Of a stretch of 64,000 nucleotides of DNA, positions 1-8,350 are shown in pieces (within the stretch, counting starts at the first letter, position 1; each line of letters opens with the position of its first letter). The DNA lies in the NCBI GenBank assembly GCA_015075515.1, contig JABTUE010000001.1, forward strand, positions 372,001 through 436,000. The letters run 5' to 3'. The notes beneath the pieces were generated by a model. It worked only from the letters and a program-made list of their open reading frames with translations, did not search any database and was not told where the DNA came from. Both the position numbers and the translations under genes were made by a program. The DNA comes from Planctomycetota bacterium (GTDB lineage: Bacteria > Planctomycetota > UBA8742 > UBA2392).

Positions 1-1
1 C

Positions 2-1282
2 GAAGGCACGCCGTATCTGGCCGACGTTTCCGCCGGCACCAGCGAAATGGCCAGCAACCTGCTGGAACTGGTCGAGGCCATGAACCAGGTGGCCAAAATG
101 AAGCTGGGCGCCCTGACCGGCCAGCATCACCTGAAGGTCCTGCGCGAGCTCAACGACGCGCTGGAACGCTACGAATCCCTGCGCGCGGTGCTCAACCGCC
201 GCACCCGCACCGTGTTCCGTGAACTGCTGGACGGTCTGAAAAAAGCCCTGCAGGAACTTGACCAGCAGCGCGCGGCCGACATCCGCAAGGCCGCCCAGCA
301 GGTCTCGCGCCTGTGCGACGACCCGCAACTGACCGTCGAGTTCGACAACCTGCAGGAGTTCTACGAACAGATCTTCGGCGACCAGGTGCGCGCGCTGGAA
401 CTGTCACGCAAGGTGTTCGTCAAAAGCCTGGGCGCGGCCGACGTCACCATGGACAAGGAACACATGGCGCTGGCCATCAACCTGGTCGTCAGCCTGCACA
501 AGGCCGACCGCTGCCGCGAAGCCCGCCGCATCTGCCGCGCCACACTGGCCCTGTACGAAGACGTGGGCGCCGACTGGGGCCGGTTCGGCCAGTTGCGCGC
601 GCTGAATGCCGTGCTGGACATTGAACTGGGCAACCTGCGCGAAGGTCTGCGCAGCCTGCACGATACCTATCCCAACCTGCCCGAGGCCCTGCAGCGCGCG
701 TTTTCCGGCAAACTGGTGGAAACCATGCTGCTGAGCGGGCTGGCGCCCCTGACCTACGCGGGGGCGATCGGACTGGATTCCACCAGCAAGGCCACGGCGC
801 TGGTGCGTTTTGCCGGTCTGGTGGAAGACGCCGAGGCGATCAGGACGCTGTGGCAGAAGTACCACGGCGACGAAAAGCACGGGCTGGCTGAGGACAGCAT
901 CTTTGAGGTGTACGCCCGCGTGCTGGCCGGCAAGGACACCGTGGCGGCCTTTGAAAAGGCCGTGGCCGCCGAGCGCGGCCGGATTGCCGTGCGGCCGACC
1001 CAGGAATTTGCCTATGCCGCCTGCGCCTGCCAGTTGCACCGGCTCAAGGGCGACGAAAAGGCGGCCCGCCGGCACTTTGACGACGCGGCCCAGCGGCTGG
1101 CGGCGCTGGACCCGCAGGTCAGCCCCCAGATGCTGGCCCTGAGCCTGCACTGGGCCAACGCGCTCAAGCTGTTTGCGGGCACGGCCAAGGCCAAAGACGC
1201 CAAAGAGATACGCGACCGGGCCGGGGCGTTCTTTAAAGAGTCCTTTGACAAGGGGTACGGGGCCTTTGCGCGCTATCTGTAG
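2..1282 (+). CDS. Hypothetical helical-repeat protein, 5' end outside window
   Basis: The frame is open from base 2 through the first internal ATG at 47, so the gene probably begins before the window and only its C-terminal part (about 427 codons) is seen. The N-terminal visible part is a long charged helix rich in Leu, Arg and Gln. The rest is a run of helical pairs with TPR-like spacing (for example around residues 145-215 counted from the ATG at 47), without a motif I can assign. No catalytic signature, signal peptide or membrane segment is visible. It stops 81 bases before the start of the secreted HEAT protein on the same strand, so the two may be co-transcribed. The function is unknown. 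If translation really starts at 47 the protein would be 411 residues. Confidence 0.6.
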   Translation, partial: EGTPYLADVSAGTSEMASNLLELVEAMNQVAKMKLGALTGQHHLKVLRELNDALERYESLRAVLNRRTRTVFRELLDGLKKALQELDQQRAADIRKAAQQVSRLCDDPQLTVEFDNLQEFYEQIFGDQVRALELSRKVFVKSLGAADVTMDKEHMALAINLVVSLHKADRCREARRICRATLALYEDVGADWGRFGQLRALNAVLDIELGNLREGLRSLHDTYPNLPEALQRAFSGKLVETMLLSGLAPLTYAGAIGLDSTSKATALVRFAGLVEDAEAIRTLWQKYHGDEKHGLAEDSIFEVYARVLAGKDTVAAFEKAVAAERGRIAVRPTQEFAYAACACQLHRLKGDEKAARRHFDDAAQRLAALDPQVSPQMLALSLHWANALKLFAGTAKAKDAKEIRDRAGAFFKESFDKGYGAFARYL

Positions 1283-1363
1283 GTGCATGGGCCGCTTGAC
1301 ACCCCCCTTGGCTGGAATAGATTGGGCGGTCTAACCGCCTTCCCCCCGAAGGAGCTGTTACTC

Positions 1364-3916
1364 ATGCTGCTACGCATTGCGCGTGGAACTTTCGTGTTCG
1401 CCTGCGCCCTTGGGCTTGTCGGGGCCGTTTCCTTTCTTCCCCAGCCGGCGCCGCTGCTGGCCCAGGCCGGCGACGCCCTTGGCCTGGTGAAGGAAGGCCT
1501 GCGCGAATACAAGGCCGGCAACTACCTCAAGGCGATCCAGAAGTTCGACGAGGCGCTGGCCAAGGATCCGTCGGACGAAGAGGCGCGCAAGATCCGCGAC
1601 GAAATCAGCGCCGAACTGGCCCAGCGCATGATCAACAACAACCTGTCCAACCCCGAGCTTGCGGGGCGCTATTCGCGCTTTGGCAAGTGGGTGCTGGCGG
1701 GGCGGCAGAAGGGCCCGGCGATGGGCCGCAACAAGGCGCCGGACGACATCAAGAAGTACGTGGACGAATACATGGGCGACGCCGATGTGGCGCGCAACCT
1801 GCTGCGCGGCGCGGCAATCCGCGACGCCTACGGCGACTTTGTGGTGCCGTACCTGCAGGAAAACTACATGCACAGCGACAACCAGGATTCGCGCTACCGC
1901 GCGCGCAACCTGCTTGCCGTGATCGGGCCGCAGTGCGTCAACGCGGTGATCCAGTGCATGCAGTCCAGTGAAATGTACGACCGCCAGACAGCGGCGCTGG
2001 CCCTGACCGACATCGGCGACGTGCGCGCCCTGCCGGTTCTGGCCAAACACTTTCAGGACAACGCCGAAGACCCCAAGGTGCGCGACGCCTGCGCCAAGGG
2101 TGTTGAAATCCTGCGCCGCGGCCTGGCCGAGCAGGACAAGAAGGTCAACAACGCCAAGGACCTGTTCTATCTGCAGGCCGAAAGCTACTACCGCAACAAC
2201 GCCGCCGGGCGCTACTACCGCAACCGTCTGGTCGGGGCCAGCTACCCCGGCAACCTGCCTGTGGTGATGTACGGCTTTGACCGCAGCTACACCGTCTGGC
2301 GCTGGTACAAGGACGATTCCGGCGAGCGCCTGGTGGACAAGGAAGTGCCGCTGTGGGCCTTTGCCGACCTGCTGGCCGAAGAATCGGCCGTGATGGCCCT
2401 GGAACTCGGGGTCAAACAGGCCGGCGGCAACCAGAACGACGCCTGGGTTCAGGACTGCGAGGCCCTGCTGGCGTGCATTCGCTTTCACCTGGCCAGCGAA
2501 GCCGTGGACCGCTGGTACAACGGCAGCCCCGAAGAACGCCAGTTCATCAACGGCCTGATGGCCGAACAGGGCATTGTGCCCAGCATGATGGGTTTCGGCC
2601 TGGGTGCTTCGGCGGGTTCGCCCCGCCTGTACGCGGCGCTGGAACGTTCGCTGGCCGACGGTTACCCCGAAGTCAGCATCGCGATCTGTGACGCGCTGGC
2701 CGAACTGGACGACAAGAACGCGATCGGCACCAACGTGGCGGCGCCGCTGATCCGCGCCCTGACCGACCCCGACAAGCGCATCCGTTACGCGGCGGCGCGG
2801 TCTCTGGTGCGGCTGGGCGCCAAAAAGGATTTCGGCAACAACGCCATGGTCGAACAGACCCTGACGCGCAACCTGCAGGAAACAGCCGCGCGTTCGGTGC
2901 TGGTGATCTCCGAGGACGAGGCACTGCGCAACCAGTACCTCAGCGACCTGGAAAGCCTGGGCATTTCGGCCACCGGCGCCAATTCTCTGGAACAGGGCGC
3001 CGACCTGGCCACGCAGGCCCCGGTCTACGACGCGATCATCGTGCAGGGCAGCCTGATTCTGGCCCCCACCTTCACCTGGGAGCCGCCGCAACTGCCGGGC
3101 CGCGACCGCGCCGGCGAACAGCGCATGGAAACGCTGTTTGACATCCTCAGCAAGGACGTTCGCACGCGCCTGATTCCGCTGCTGGTGGCCAGCCTGGACA
3201 GCGAAAGCGAAGGCCGCAAGTCGGCGCTGGCCGGCCGCGGGTTGCAGGATTCCCAGTTCATCACCTATTCGTCCGAATACAAAACCGACCCCACCGCTCT
3301 GGGCGACACGCTCAAGTCGCTGTGGGACATGAACCCGGAAAGCGCCAAGTCCCGCGCCAACCGCCTGGTGGCCGACATGGGCCGCGCCCTGATGACACTG
3401 GACCCGGCCGCCACCAAGTACAACGTCGAAAAGCTGCTGGCTGCGCTTTCGGGCGGGCTGCGACTGCCCGGCCGCGACTGGGAAGCCCGCGCCTCGATCT
3501 GCGACGCGATTGCCGTGCTGGTCAAGGACAGCAACCGCGTGGGCGCCAACTGGGTGCGCACCAACCTGGTGCCCAACCTGGTGGACACCATCAACAGCAC
3601 CGACCGCGTGGATGCCCCGCTGGTCAAGGCCGCCGCGGCCCGCGCCCTGGGTGCCTGCTACCAGTACCACCGCGGCAGCTTCGACGAAGATGGCTTCAAG
3701 GCCCTGCTGGCCCTGGTGCGACTGGAGCACGACCTGGACAGCATCGGCGACGAAAACACCAGAATGCGCGCGATTGCCGAAGTCAACGCCGCCCGCAACG
3801 CCGCCGGTGACGCCCTGGGCCGCGCCCCGACCACCCAGGCCCAGCGCGCCCTTATCGCCCGCGCCCAGATGATCGTGCCCCACGCCAAGCCGCCGGCGAT
3901 TCCGAAGTCCGAATAA
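1364..3916 (+). CDS. Secreted TPR/HEAT-repeat protein with a receiver-like fold segment
   Basis: 850 residues from the ATG at 1364, which has an AAGGAG box about 8 bases upstream; the longer frame from 1283 has no such site. Residues 1-34 form a signal peptide (MLLRIARG, hydrophobic core, then LLAQA). A TPR-like helix pair follows (about 40-80), then HEAT-type repeats with the pattern 'aAaaLvrLG' (about 185-260 and 450-520) and again near the C-terminus. At about 530-680 lies a segment that opens with VLVISEDEALRNQYL and continues like a CheY-type receiver, but the usual phospho-acceptor strand reads DAIIVQG, so it probably cannot be phosphorylated. The role may be protein scaffolding in the envelope. 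The gene is followed by a strong terminator and a convergent sensor kinase. Confidence 0.75.
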   Translation: MLLRIARGTFVFACALGLVGAVSFLPQPAPLLAQAGDALGLVKEGLREYKAGNYLKAIQKFDEALAKDPSDEEARKIRDEISAELAQRMINNNLSNPELAGRYSRFGKWVLAGRQKGPAMGRNKAPDDIKKYVDEYMGDADVARNLLRGAAIRDAYGDFVVPYLQENYMHSDNQDSRYRARNLLAVIGPQCVNAVIQCMQSSEMYDRQTAALALTDIGDVRALPVLAKHFQDNAEDPKVRDACAKGVEILRRGLAEQDKKVNNAKDLFYLQAESYYRNNAAGRYYRNRLVGASYPGNLPVVMYGFDRSYTVWRWYKDDSGERLVDKEVPLWAFADLLAEESAVMALELGVKQAGGNQNDAWVQDCEALLACIRFHLASEAVDRWYNGSPEERQFINGLMAEQGIVPSMMGFGLGASAGSPRLYAALERSLADGYPEVSIAICDALAELDDKNAIGTNVAAPLIRALTDPDKRIRYAAARSLVRLGAKKDFGNNAMVEQTLTRNLQETAARSVLVISEDEALRNQYLSDLESLGISATGANSLEQGADLATQAPVYDAIIVQGSLILAPTFTWEPPQLPGRDRAGEQRMETLFDILSKDVRTRLIPLLVASLDSESEGRKSALAGRGLQDSQFITYSSEYKTDPTALGDTLKSLWDMNPESAKSRANRLVADMGRALMTLDPAATKYNVEKLLAALSGGLRLPGRDWEARASICDAIAVLVKDSNRVGANWVRTNLVPNLVDTINSTDRVDAPLVKAAAARALGACYQYHRGSFDEDGFKALLALVRLEHDLDSIGDENTRMRAIAEVNAARNAAGDALGRAPTTQAQRALIARAQMIVPHAKPPAIPKSE

Positions 3917-3932
3917 CTGTCATGCCGACGTA

Positions 3933-3960
3933 AACCGGGAGGCCTTGCGGCCTCCCGGTT
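3933..3960 (+). terminator. Intrinsic terminator, bidirectional hairpin
   Basis: A perfect 12-bp stem (3933-3944 with 3949-3960) with a TTGC loop, followed on the plus strand by TCTTTTT. It lies between the convergent HEAT-protein and sensor-kinase genes and probably ends both transcripts; the plus strand has the better T-tract. Confidence 0.9.
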
Positions 3961-3978
3961 TCTTTTTGTGGCCGGCGC

Positions 3979-5616
3979 TCAGGCCGCCTCGATCTCGCGC
4001 GGGGCCTGCAGTTTGCGCGTGCTGTCGCGCTTTTCCGCCGGCGGCAGGGTCACCACAAACCGCGCGCCGCCCAGGCGTGTGCTGCGCTCGACGCTGATCT
4101 TGCCGCCGTGGTTGTCCACGATCGTGTGCACAATGCTCAGGCCAAGACCGGTGCCCTTGCCCGGCTCCTTGGTGGTGAAAAACGGGTCAAAGATGCGGTC
4201 CTTGATGTCTTCGGGCACGCCGCTGCCGCTGTCTTCGACGGCGTAGACCACGCCGCCGTCGGGCGCGGCGGCAATGCCGATGCGCACCTCGCCGGCCTCG
4301 GGCGCGGCGTCGCTGGCGTTGATCACCAGGTTCATCAGCACCTGGCTGATTTCTTCTTCGTTGCCGAACACCTGCGGCAGGTTGGGGGCGACGTCTTCCT
4401 CGAGTTTCTGTTTGCGTTTTTCGATGCGGTGGCGCACCAGCGGCAGGCTGCGCTTCAGCGGCGCGTCGGGATAGAACCGCTCGGGCTTCATGTCGCGCCG
4501 GCGCGAGAAATCCAGAATCTGTTTCATCAGGCCTTCGATCCGCCCCAGCCCTTCCTCGATCAGCGAAATGTAGTCGCGCGCGCGCTCGTCCAGACCCTCG
4601 CGCATCTTCAGCCGCCGCGCGGCGTTCAGCATGCCCGACAGCGGGTTGTTCACCTCGTGCGCCAGCCCCGCGGCCATCGTGCCCGTGGCCGCCAGACGCT
4701 GGGCGATCACCAGGCTTTGCTGCTGGCGCTGGATGGTGCGCGTGGCCTCGTTGACCTTGCCCTCCAGGTCGTTCTGGTAGGCCTTGAGCTCGGCGAACAT
4801 CGCGTTGAACGCCGCCACCAGCGTTTCAATGTCGCCGCCTTTGGCTCCGGACAGGCCGCGAACCTCCAGGCCGCTGGCGCCCTTGACGATGCGTTCGCTT
4901 TCGCTCAGCACGTTGCCCAGCGGCGCCAGCACAAAACGCCGCAGCGCGAACATCAGCAGCACAAACACCGCCAGCATCGCCAGCGCCAGCGTCGAAAACC
5001 CGATCAGCGCCAGCGGCCCCAGGTCGGCGCTTTCGGGCGGCGACAGGCGCGGCGGCTCTACCGTCGGGGTGGCAATCGCCGGCATCTTCACGCCCAGCCG
5101 CAGCACATGGCGCAGTTTGGGGTGGGCTTCTTCGCGGTACGGAATGAACAGCAGGTCGCCGGCAAAGCGATGCCGGCCGGTTTCAAACACGCTGCGGGCG
5201 ATTTCTTTTTCCTCGGCCGACAGTTCCACGCGCGAACCGCGCGGCTTGTGCTGTTCAAACCGCAGCTCGCCGCGTTCGTCCAGCGACACGATGCCGGCCT
5301 CGCGCACGCCGTTGTTTTCGTCGCGCAGGCGAAAGGGCAGGTCCGAAATCGGCGTTCCGGCCAGGTCGTTGACCCACCCCACCACCAGGTCTTCCACGGC
5401 CTTGAGCGCCACCTGCTGCTGCTGCTGGCGGTAGGCCTCGAACTTGCGTTCGGTTTCCTTGCGGTAGGCCTCGAACTCGGCTTCGGTGCGTGAACGCTGG
5501 GCGCCGGCGGCGCGGTCCAGTTCTTTTTTGGCCGCCACGCCAAGGTACGCCAGGGCGGCGGCCAGAACGGCCGTGGCCGCCAGCACGCCGATCGCGATCT
5601 TGGTCCGCAGGGACAT
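3979..5616 (-). CDS. Membrane-bound sensor histidine kinase
   Basis: 545 residues. It autophosphorylates on histidine in response to an unknown envelope signal. Visible parts in order: an N-terminal TM helix (about 5-27); an extracytoplasmic region of about 170 residues starting with a Gln/Arg/Glu-rich helix; a second TM (about 201-225); a HAMP-like linker; a coiled coil with QRQQQ; the H-box GLAHEVNNPLSGML with the phospho-His near residue 320; an N-box (LVINASDAAPEAG); then G1/F/G2 boxes (VEDSGSGVP, FFTTKEPGKGTGLGLSI). The HEVNNP box is typical of NtrB/ZraS-like HK4 kinases, which often pair with sigma-54 activators. No response regulator is adjacent, so it is an orphan here. The ATG at 5616 lies at the edge of a palindromic element. 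Confidence 0.9.
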   Translation of the reverse strand: MSLRTKIAIGVLAATAVLAAALAYLGVAAKKELDRAAGAQRSRTEAEFEAYRKETERKFEAYRQQQQQVALKAVEDLVVGWVNDLAGTPISDLPFRLRDENNGVREAGIVSLDERGELRFEQHKPRGSRVELSAEEKEIARSVFETGRHRFAGDLLFIPYREEAHPKLRHVLRLGVKMPAIATPTVEPPRLSPPESADLGPLALIGFSTLALAMLAVFVLLMFALRRFVLAPLGNVLSESERIVKGASGLEVRGLSGAKGGDIETLVAAFNAMFAELKAYQNDLEGKVNEATRTIQRQQQSLVIAQRLAATGTMAAGLAHEVNNPLSGMLNAARRLKMREGLDERARDYISLIEEGLGRIEGLMKQILDFSRRRDMKPERFYPDAPLKRSLPLVRHRIEKRKQKLEEDVAPNLPQVFGNEEEISQVLMNLVINASDAAPEAGEVRIGIAAAPDGGVVYAVEDSGSGVPEDIKDRIFDPFFTTKEPGKGTGLGLSIVHTIVDNHGGKISVERSTRLGGARFVVTLPPAEKRDSTRKLQAPREIEAA

Positions 5617-5626
5617 GACCGGATAT

Positions 5627-5832
5627 TAGAGCATTTTCATGGTTCGTCTTCAGGCTTCCGCTTGCGGCGGGCGTCGCATCCCTGCGTCGCGCTCGCTCAA
5701 CCCCCTGAAAACGCCTTTGGCGTTTTCAGAATGTTGCTTCGCAACCCTCCAGCCACATCTGCGCTCGCGCTCCTTGGTCTGCTTGCCCGGCGCGGCGCGG
5801 AACCTCTGCATACAAACCATGAAAAAGCTCTA
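5627..5832. repeat. MITE-like palindromic element, 206 bp
   Basis: The element is bounded by 18-bp inverted termini (5627-5644 and 5815-5832) that match at 17 of 18 positions (TAGAGCnTTTTCATGGTT). Inside is a perfect 10-bp stem with a TTT loop (5706-5728). Both strands hold short open frames of about 60 codons, rich in Arg and Cys, which look like by-products of the repeat and not genes. It fills most of the 347-base space between the sensor kinase and rsgA. No transposase is nearby, so if it is mobile it would depend on one in trans. No obvious target-site duplication is visible at its ends. Confidence 0.6.
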
Positions 5833-5963
5833 GCGGAATTGGGGCCAAGCGGCAGGGACAAGGGCAGCGGCAGGGGAAGTTGGAAGGGGAAGGAAAAGAA
5901 ACGGCAAAGTAGGATGACGCGGCAGTTGTCCTTTCTTCCCCTTGCCGCGGCCCTGTCTTGCGC

Positions 5964-6893
5964 ATGAACGCGCTTTCCGGACTCGTCACGCGCCTGCACG
6001 GCCAGCACGCCTATGTGCAGGCCGGCGGGGTCGAGTACCGCTGCCCGCTGCGCGGGCGTCTGAAGAAAGGCCCGCGCCGCGACCGCAGCCCCGTGGCCGT
6101 GGGCGACCGCGTGACCATCACCCCGATTGCCGGCGACGGCGAGCCCGAAGCCGCGCTGGAACAGGTGCACCCGCGCAAGGGCGAACTGTACCGCAGCCAC
6201 CCGCGCGACCGCCGCCTGCGCCAACTGATTGCCGTCAACGTGGACACGCTGGTGATCGTCGCCGGGGCCGACCGTCTGGCCGAACAGTTGACCACCGTGG
6301 ATCGGCTGCTGGCCTCGGCCCACCTGCAATCCCTGACGCCGGTTCTGGTGATCAACAAATGCGATCTTGGCGACCGCGCGACGCTGGACGAAACACTCAG
6401 GCCCTATGCCGCCATGAACCTGGAAATTCATTTCACCTGCGCCACGCGCGGCGAACTGGACGGCCTTGGATCGCGCTTTGCCGGCCACACCGCCGTGTTT
6501 GCCGGCCAGAGCGGCACCGGCAAAACCAGCCTGGTCAACGCCCTGCAGCCCGGCCTGAACCTGCGCACCGGCGACGTGGACCGCGACGGCGAGGGCCGCC
6601 ACACCACCACCGCCGCGACACTGCTGCCGCTGGCGGGGGGGCACGTGGTGGACACCCCCGGCGTGCGCGACTTCGGCTTTTATGACCTCAACCTGGCCGA
6701 CCTGTCGCTGGTGTACCCCGATTTCGCCCAGGCCCGCCGCCAATGCAGGTTTGCCACCTGCACCCACCGCCACGAGCCGCACTGCGGCGTGAAAGCCGCC
6801 GTCGAACGCGGCGAATTAGACCGCGGCCGCTATGAACGCTATCTGGGCATCCTGCGCGAGGAATGGAACGCGGAGCAGAACCGCGCCCCGTGA
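5964..6893 (+). CDS. rsgA: Small ribosomal subunit biogenesis GTPase RsgA
   Basis: 309 residues, cytoplasmic. RsgA is a circularly permuted GTPase that checks late 30S maturation. The N-terminal part (about 1-70) is the OB-fold (GDRVTITPIAGDGE). The G motifs come in permuted order: G4 NKCD (about 131-134), G1 GQSGTGKTSLVN (about 180), then G3 DTPGVRDFGF. The C-terminal zinc-binding domain has Cys-x4-Cys-x-His-x4-Cys (CRFATCTHRHEPHC) and the helical RYERYLGIL end. The ATG at 5964 gives the usual family N-terminus; a TTG six bases upstream is possible. There is no Shine-Dalgarno sequence in the pyrimidine-rich leader, so translation may start on a leaderless or very short mRNA. Confidence 0.95.
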   Translation: MNALSGLVTRLHGQHAYVQAGGVEYRCPLRGRLKKGPRRDRSPVAVGDRVTITPIAGDGEPEAALEQVHPRKGELYRSHPRDRRLRQLIAVNVDTLVIVAGADRLAEQLTTVDRLLASAHLQSLTPVLVINKCDLGDRATLDETLRPYAAMNLEIHFTCATRGELDGLGSRFAGHTAVFAGQSGTGKTSLVNALQPGLNLRTGDVDRDGEGRHTTTAATLLPLAGGHVVDTPGVRDFGFYDLNLADLSLVYPDFAQARRQCRFATCTHRHEPHCGVKAAVERGELDRGRYERYLGILREEWNAEQNRAP

Positions 6894-6935
6894 ACGGGCC
6901 GGGCGTGGCGTTGGGGTCACGACTTCCGGTGATTC

Positions 6936-7048
6936 CAGTTTCAGGATTCAGGATTCAAAATGGACTGGCGCGTTGTCAGCCCGACGAGCCACAATTCCAC
7001 CGTTGCGGACGCCTTTGCAATTCATCCTGAACCGGCAATCCTGAATCT
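6936..7048. repeat. Heptamer repeat with inverted copy before bpt
   Basis: TTCAGGA is repeated in tandem at 6940-6953 with a degenerate third copy, and its reverse complement TCCTGAA recurs at 7024-7029 and 7039-7045, just before the bpt start codon. The two clusters could pair into a stem that includes the start region. The order of repeats is degenerate, so this is a short repeat array and not a clean operator. Confidence 0.5.
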
Positions 7049-7804
7049 ATGGCTTCCCCCGACAACTCCCTGCCCGCCCTGTTCGGCCCGCACTCGCTGC
7101 CGCTGGGCACCCACAGCCACCCGTGCAACTATCTGCCCGGGCTTGAAGCCACCGACGAGGCCTGGCTCAGCACGGGCCTGAACCCTCTGGCGTACCACGA
7201 ACTGATGAACCGCGGCTTCCGGCGCAGCGGGCACATTCTGTACCGTCCGGTGTGCGGCACCTGCCACAAGTGCGTGCCGATCCGCGTGCCGACGCATGAG
7301 TTTGCGCCCGGCAAAAGCCAGCGCCGCAACCTGCGCCGCAACGCCGACGTGCGCCCGCACGTGGCGCCGCCGCGCCTGACCGACGAAAAGCTGGCCGTGT
7401 ACCGCCGCTATCTGGCGGTCCAGCACAGCAACAGCCCCCAGGGCGCCGACGCCGAAAGCCTGCGCGAGTTTCTGTATTCCACATGCGTGCAGAGCATCGA
7501 GTTCGAATACCGCGACAGCGCGGGCAATCTGCTGGGCATCAGCATTGCCGACCTGTGCAACGAATCGCTTTCCAGCGTGTACCATTACTTTGACCCCGCC
7601 CATTCCCGGCGCGGCATCGGCGTGTTCAGCGTGCTCAAGGAAATCGAATGGGCCCGCCAACGCGGCATCCCCTGGTACTATCTGGGCTACTGGATCCAGG
7701 GCTGCCCGACCATGAACTACAAGGCCAACTACCGGCCCCACGAACTGCTGGTGGACGGCCGGTGGGTCAGGCACGACGGATCGCGTCCCGTGCCCCCCGC
7801 TTGA
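7049..7804 (+). CDS. bpt: Aspartate/glutamate leucyltransferase (Bpt/ATE family)
   Basis: 251 residues, cytoplasmic. Family members move leucine (Bpt) or arginine (ATE) from tRNA to acidic N-termini and mark proteins for Clp degradation in the bacterial N-end rule. Diagnostic blocks are visible: HPCNYLPG near the N-terminus, GFRRSGHILYRPVCGTCHKC with the Cys pairs (about 52-72), PIRV, the SQRRNLRRN basic strip, and the C-terminal WIQGCPTMNYKANYRP block. Length matches bacterial Bpt (about 235-260). No clpS or clpA is in the window. The ATG at 7049 has no Shine-Dalgarno sequence; the leader holds heptamer repeats. Substrate choice (Leu versus Arg) is inferred from the bacterial family. Confidence 0.9.
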   Translation: MASPDNSLPALFGPHSLPLGTHSHPCNYLPGLEATDEAWLSTGLNPLAYHELMNRGFRRSGHILYRPVCGTCHKCVPIRVPTHEFAPGKSQRRNLRRNADVRPHVAPPRLTDEKLAVYRRYLAVQHSNSPQGADAESLREFLYSTCVQSIEFEYRDSAGNLLGISIADLCNESLSSVYHYFDPAHSRRGIGVFSVLKEIEWARQRGIPWYYLGYWIQGCPTMNYKANYRPHELLVDGRWVRHDGSRPVPPA

Positions 7805-7828
7805 TTCCGGCCCGGCCACCGCTATCCT
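7801..7828 (+). promoter_or_regulatory. Promoter for the Cys-leader/JAMM/cysM transcript
   Basis: A -35-like TTGATT (7801-7806) and a -10 TATCCT (7823-7828) are separated by 16 bases. The start point would fall around 7835, only a few bases before the ATG of the 11-codon leader ORF at 7838. The -35 box overlaps the bpt stop codon. Confidence 0.55.
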
Positions 7829-7837
7829 TCGCCGCGC

Positions 7838-7873
7838 ATGAAATCCTTCGCAGCCATGTGTTGTTGTCGCTAG
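7838..7873 (+). CDS. Poly-cysteine leader peptide MKSFAAMCCCR (putative cysteine attenuator)
   Basis: An 11-codon ORF (ATG 7838, TAG 7871-7873) ends in three consecutive TGT codons plus Arg. It begins 9 bases after a TATCCT -10 box, so its mRNA would be leaderless or nearly so, and it lies 54 bases upstream of the JAMM protease gene. In mycobacteria, leaderless short ORFs with poly-Cys tracts are known cysteine-responsive attenuators of sulfur genes; low Cys-tRNA stalls the ribosome and frees the downstream start. The same arrangement before a JAMM/cysteine-synthase pair strongly suggests a similar function here. That is inference: no alternative mRNA structure was demonstrated, although the GCCGCGGC palindrome at 7891-7898 could take part. 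Confidence 0.65.
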   Translation: MKSFAAMCCCR

Positions 7874-7927
7874 CACGGCTTTCCGCCGCGGCGATGACGT
7901 TTTCCAACACCTGAACCTGCGAATCCC

Positions 7928-8350
7928 ATGCTGTTGCTGACACCCGAAATCCGGGCCTTGATTGAGGCCCATGCTGCTGAAACCTACCCGCACGAATGCT
8001 GCGGGCTGCTGGTCGGCCGTGTCGAAGCCCGCGGTCGCGTCGCGCTGGAGGCCCACCGCGCCGGCAACCTGAACGTTGAGCGCGCCCACGACCGCTTCAG
8101 CCTTGACCCTAAAGACTTCATGCGCGTGGACACGCAGGCCCGCGCCCGCGGCCTGGACATTGTCGGCATCTACCACAGCCACCCGGATCACCCGGCCCGG
8201 CCCAGCCAGACCGACCTTGAGGCCGCATGGGAGGGCTACAGTTACGTGATTGTGGCCGTGAACAAGGGCAAGCCCGGCGACTTTCACTCGTTCGAGCTGG
8301 TGGCCGGCGCGTTCCGGCAGGAAGAGACGATACCGGAGACCAGACCATGA
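7928..8350 (+). CDS. JAMM/MPN+ metalloprotease (Mec-like, releases cysteine from sulfur carrier)
   Basis: 140 residues, cytoplasmic. The JAMM zinc site is complete: Glu23 in YPHECCGLLVG and H83-S-H85-P-x7-S-x2-D96 (HSHPDHPARPSQTD). In Mycobacterium the homologue Mec+ cuts a single cysteine from the C-terminus of the ThiS-like carrier CysO after CysM has built it. Here the stop codon overlaps the start of a cysteine synthase (ATGA), so the two are translationally coupled, which supports the Mec role. Unlike the actinobacterial operon, no carrier gene sits between or beside them. The closest candidate is the MoaD/ThiS-like gene at 36994. The upstream Cys-rich leader fits control by cysteine. 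Confidence 0.85.
   Translation: MLLLTPEIRALIEAHAAETYPHECCGLLVGRVEARGRVALEAHRAGNLNVERAHDRFSLDPKDFMRVDTQARARGLDIVGIYHSHPDHPARPSQTDLEAAWEGYSYVIVAVNKGKPGDFHSFELVAGAFRQEETIPETRP

Noticed and set aside
1370..3883. 837-codon open frame on the minus strand
   Set aside because: Exact antisense shadow of the HEAT-repeat gene, with the same skewed composition and no start region.
5639..5833. Small ORFs (64 and 101 codons) before rsgA
   Set aside because: They lie within the palindromic element and their composition reflects the repeat; no ribosome site.
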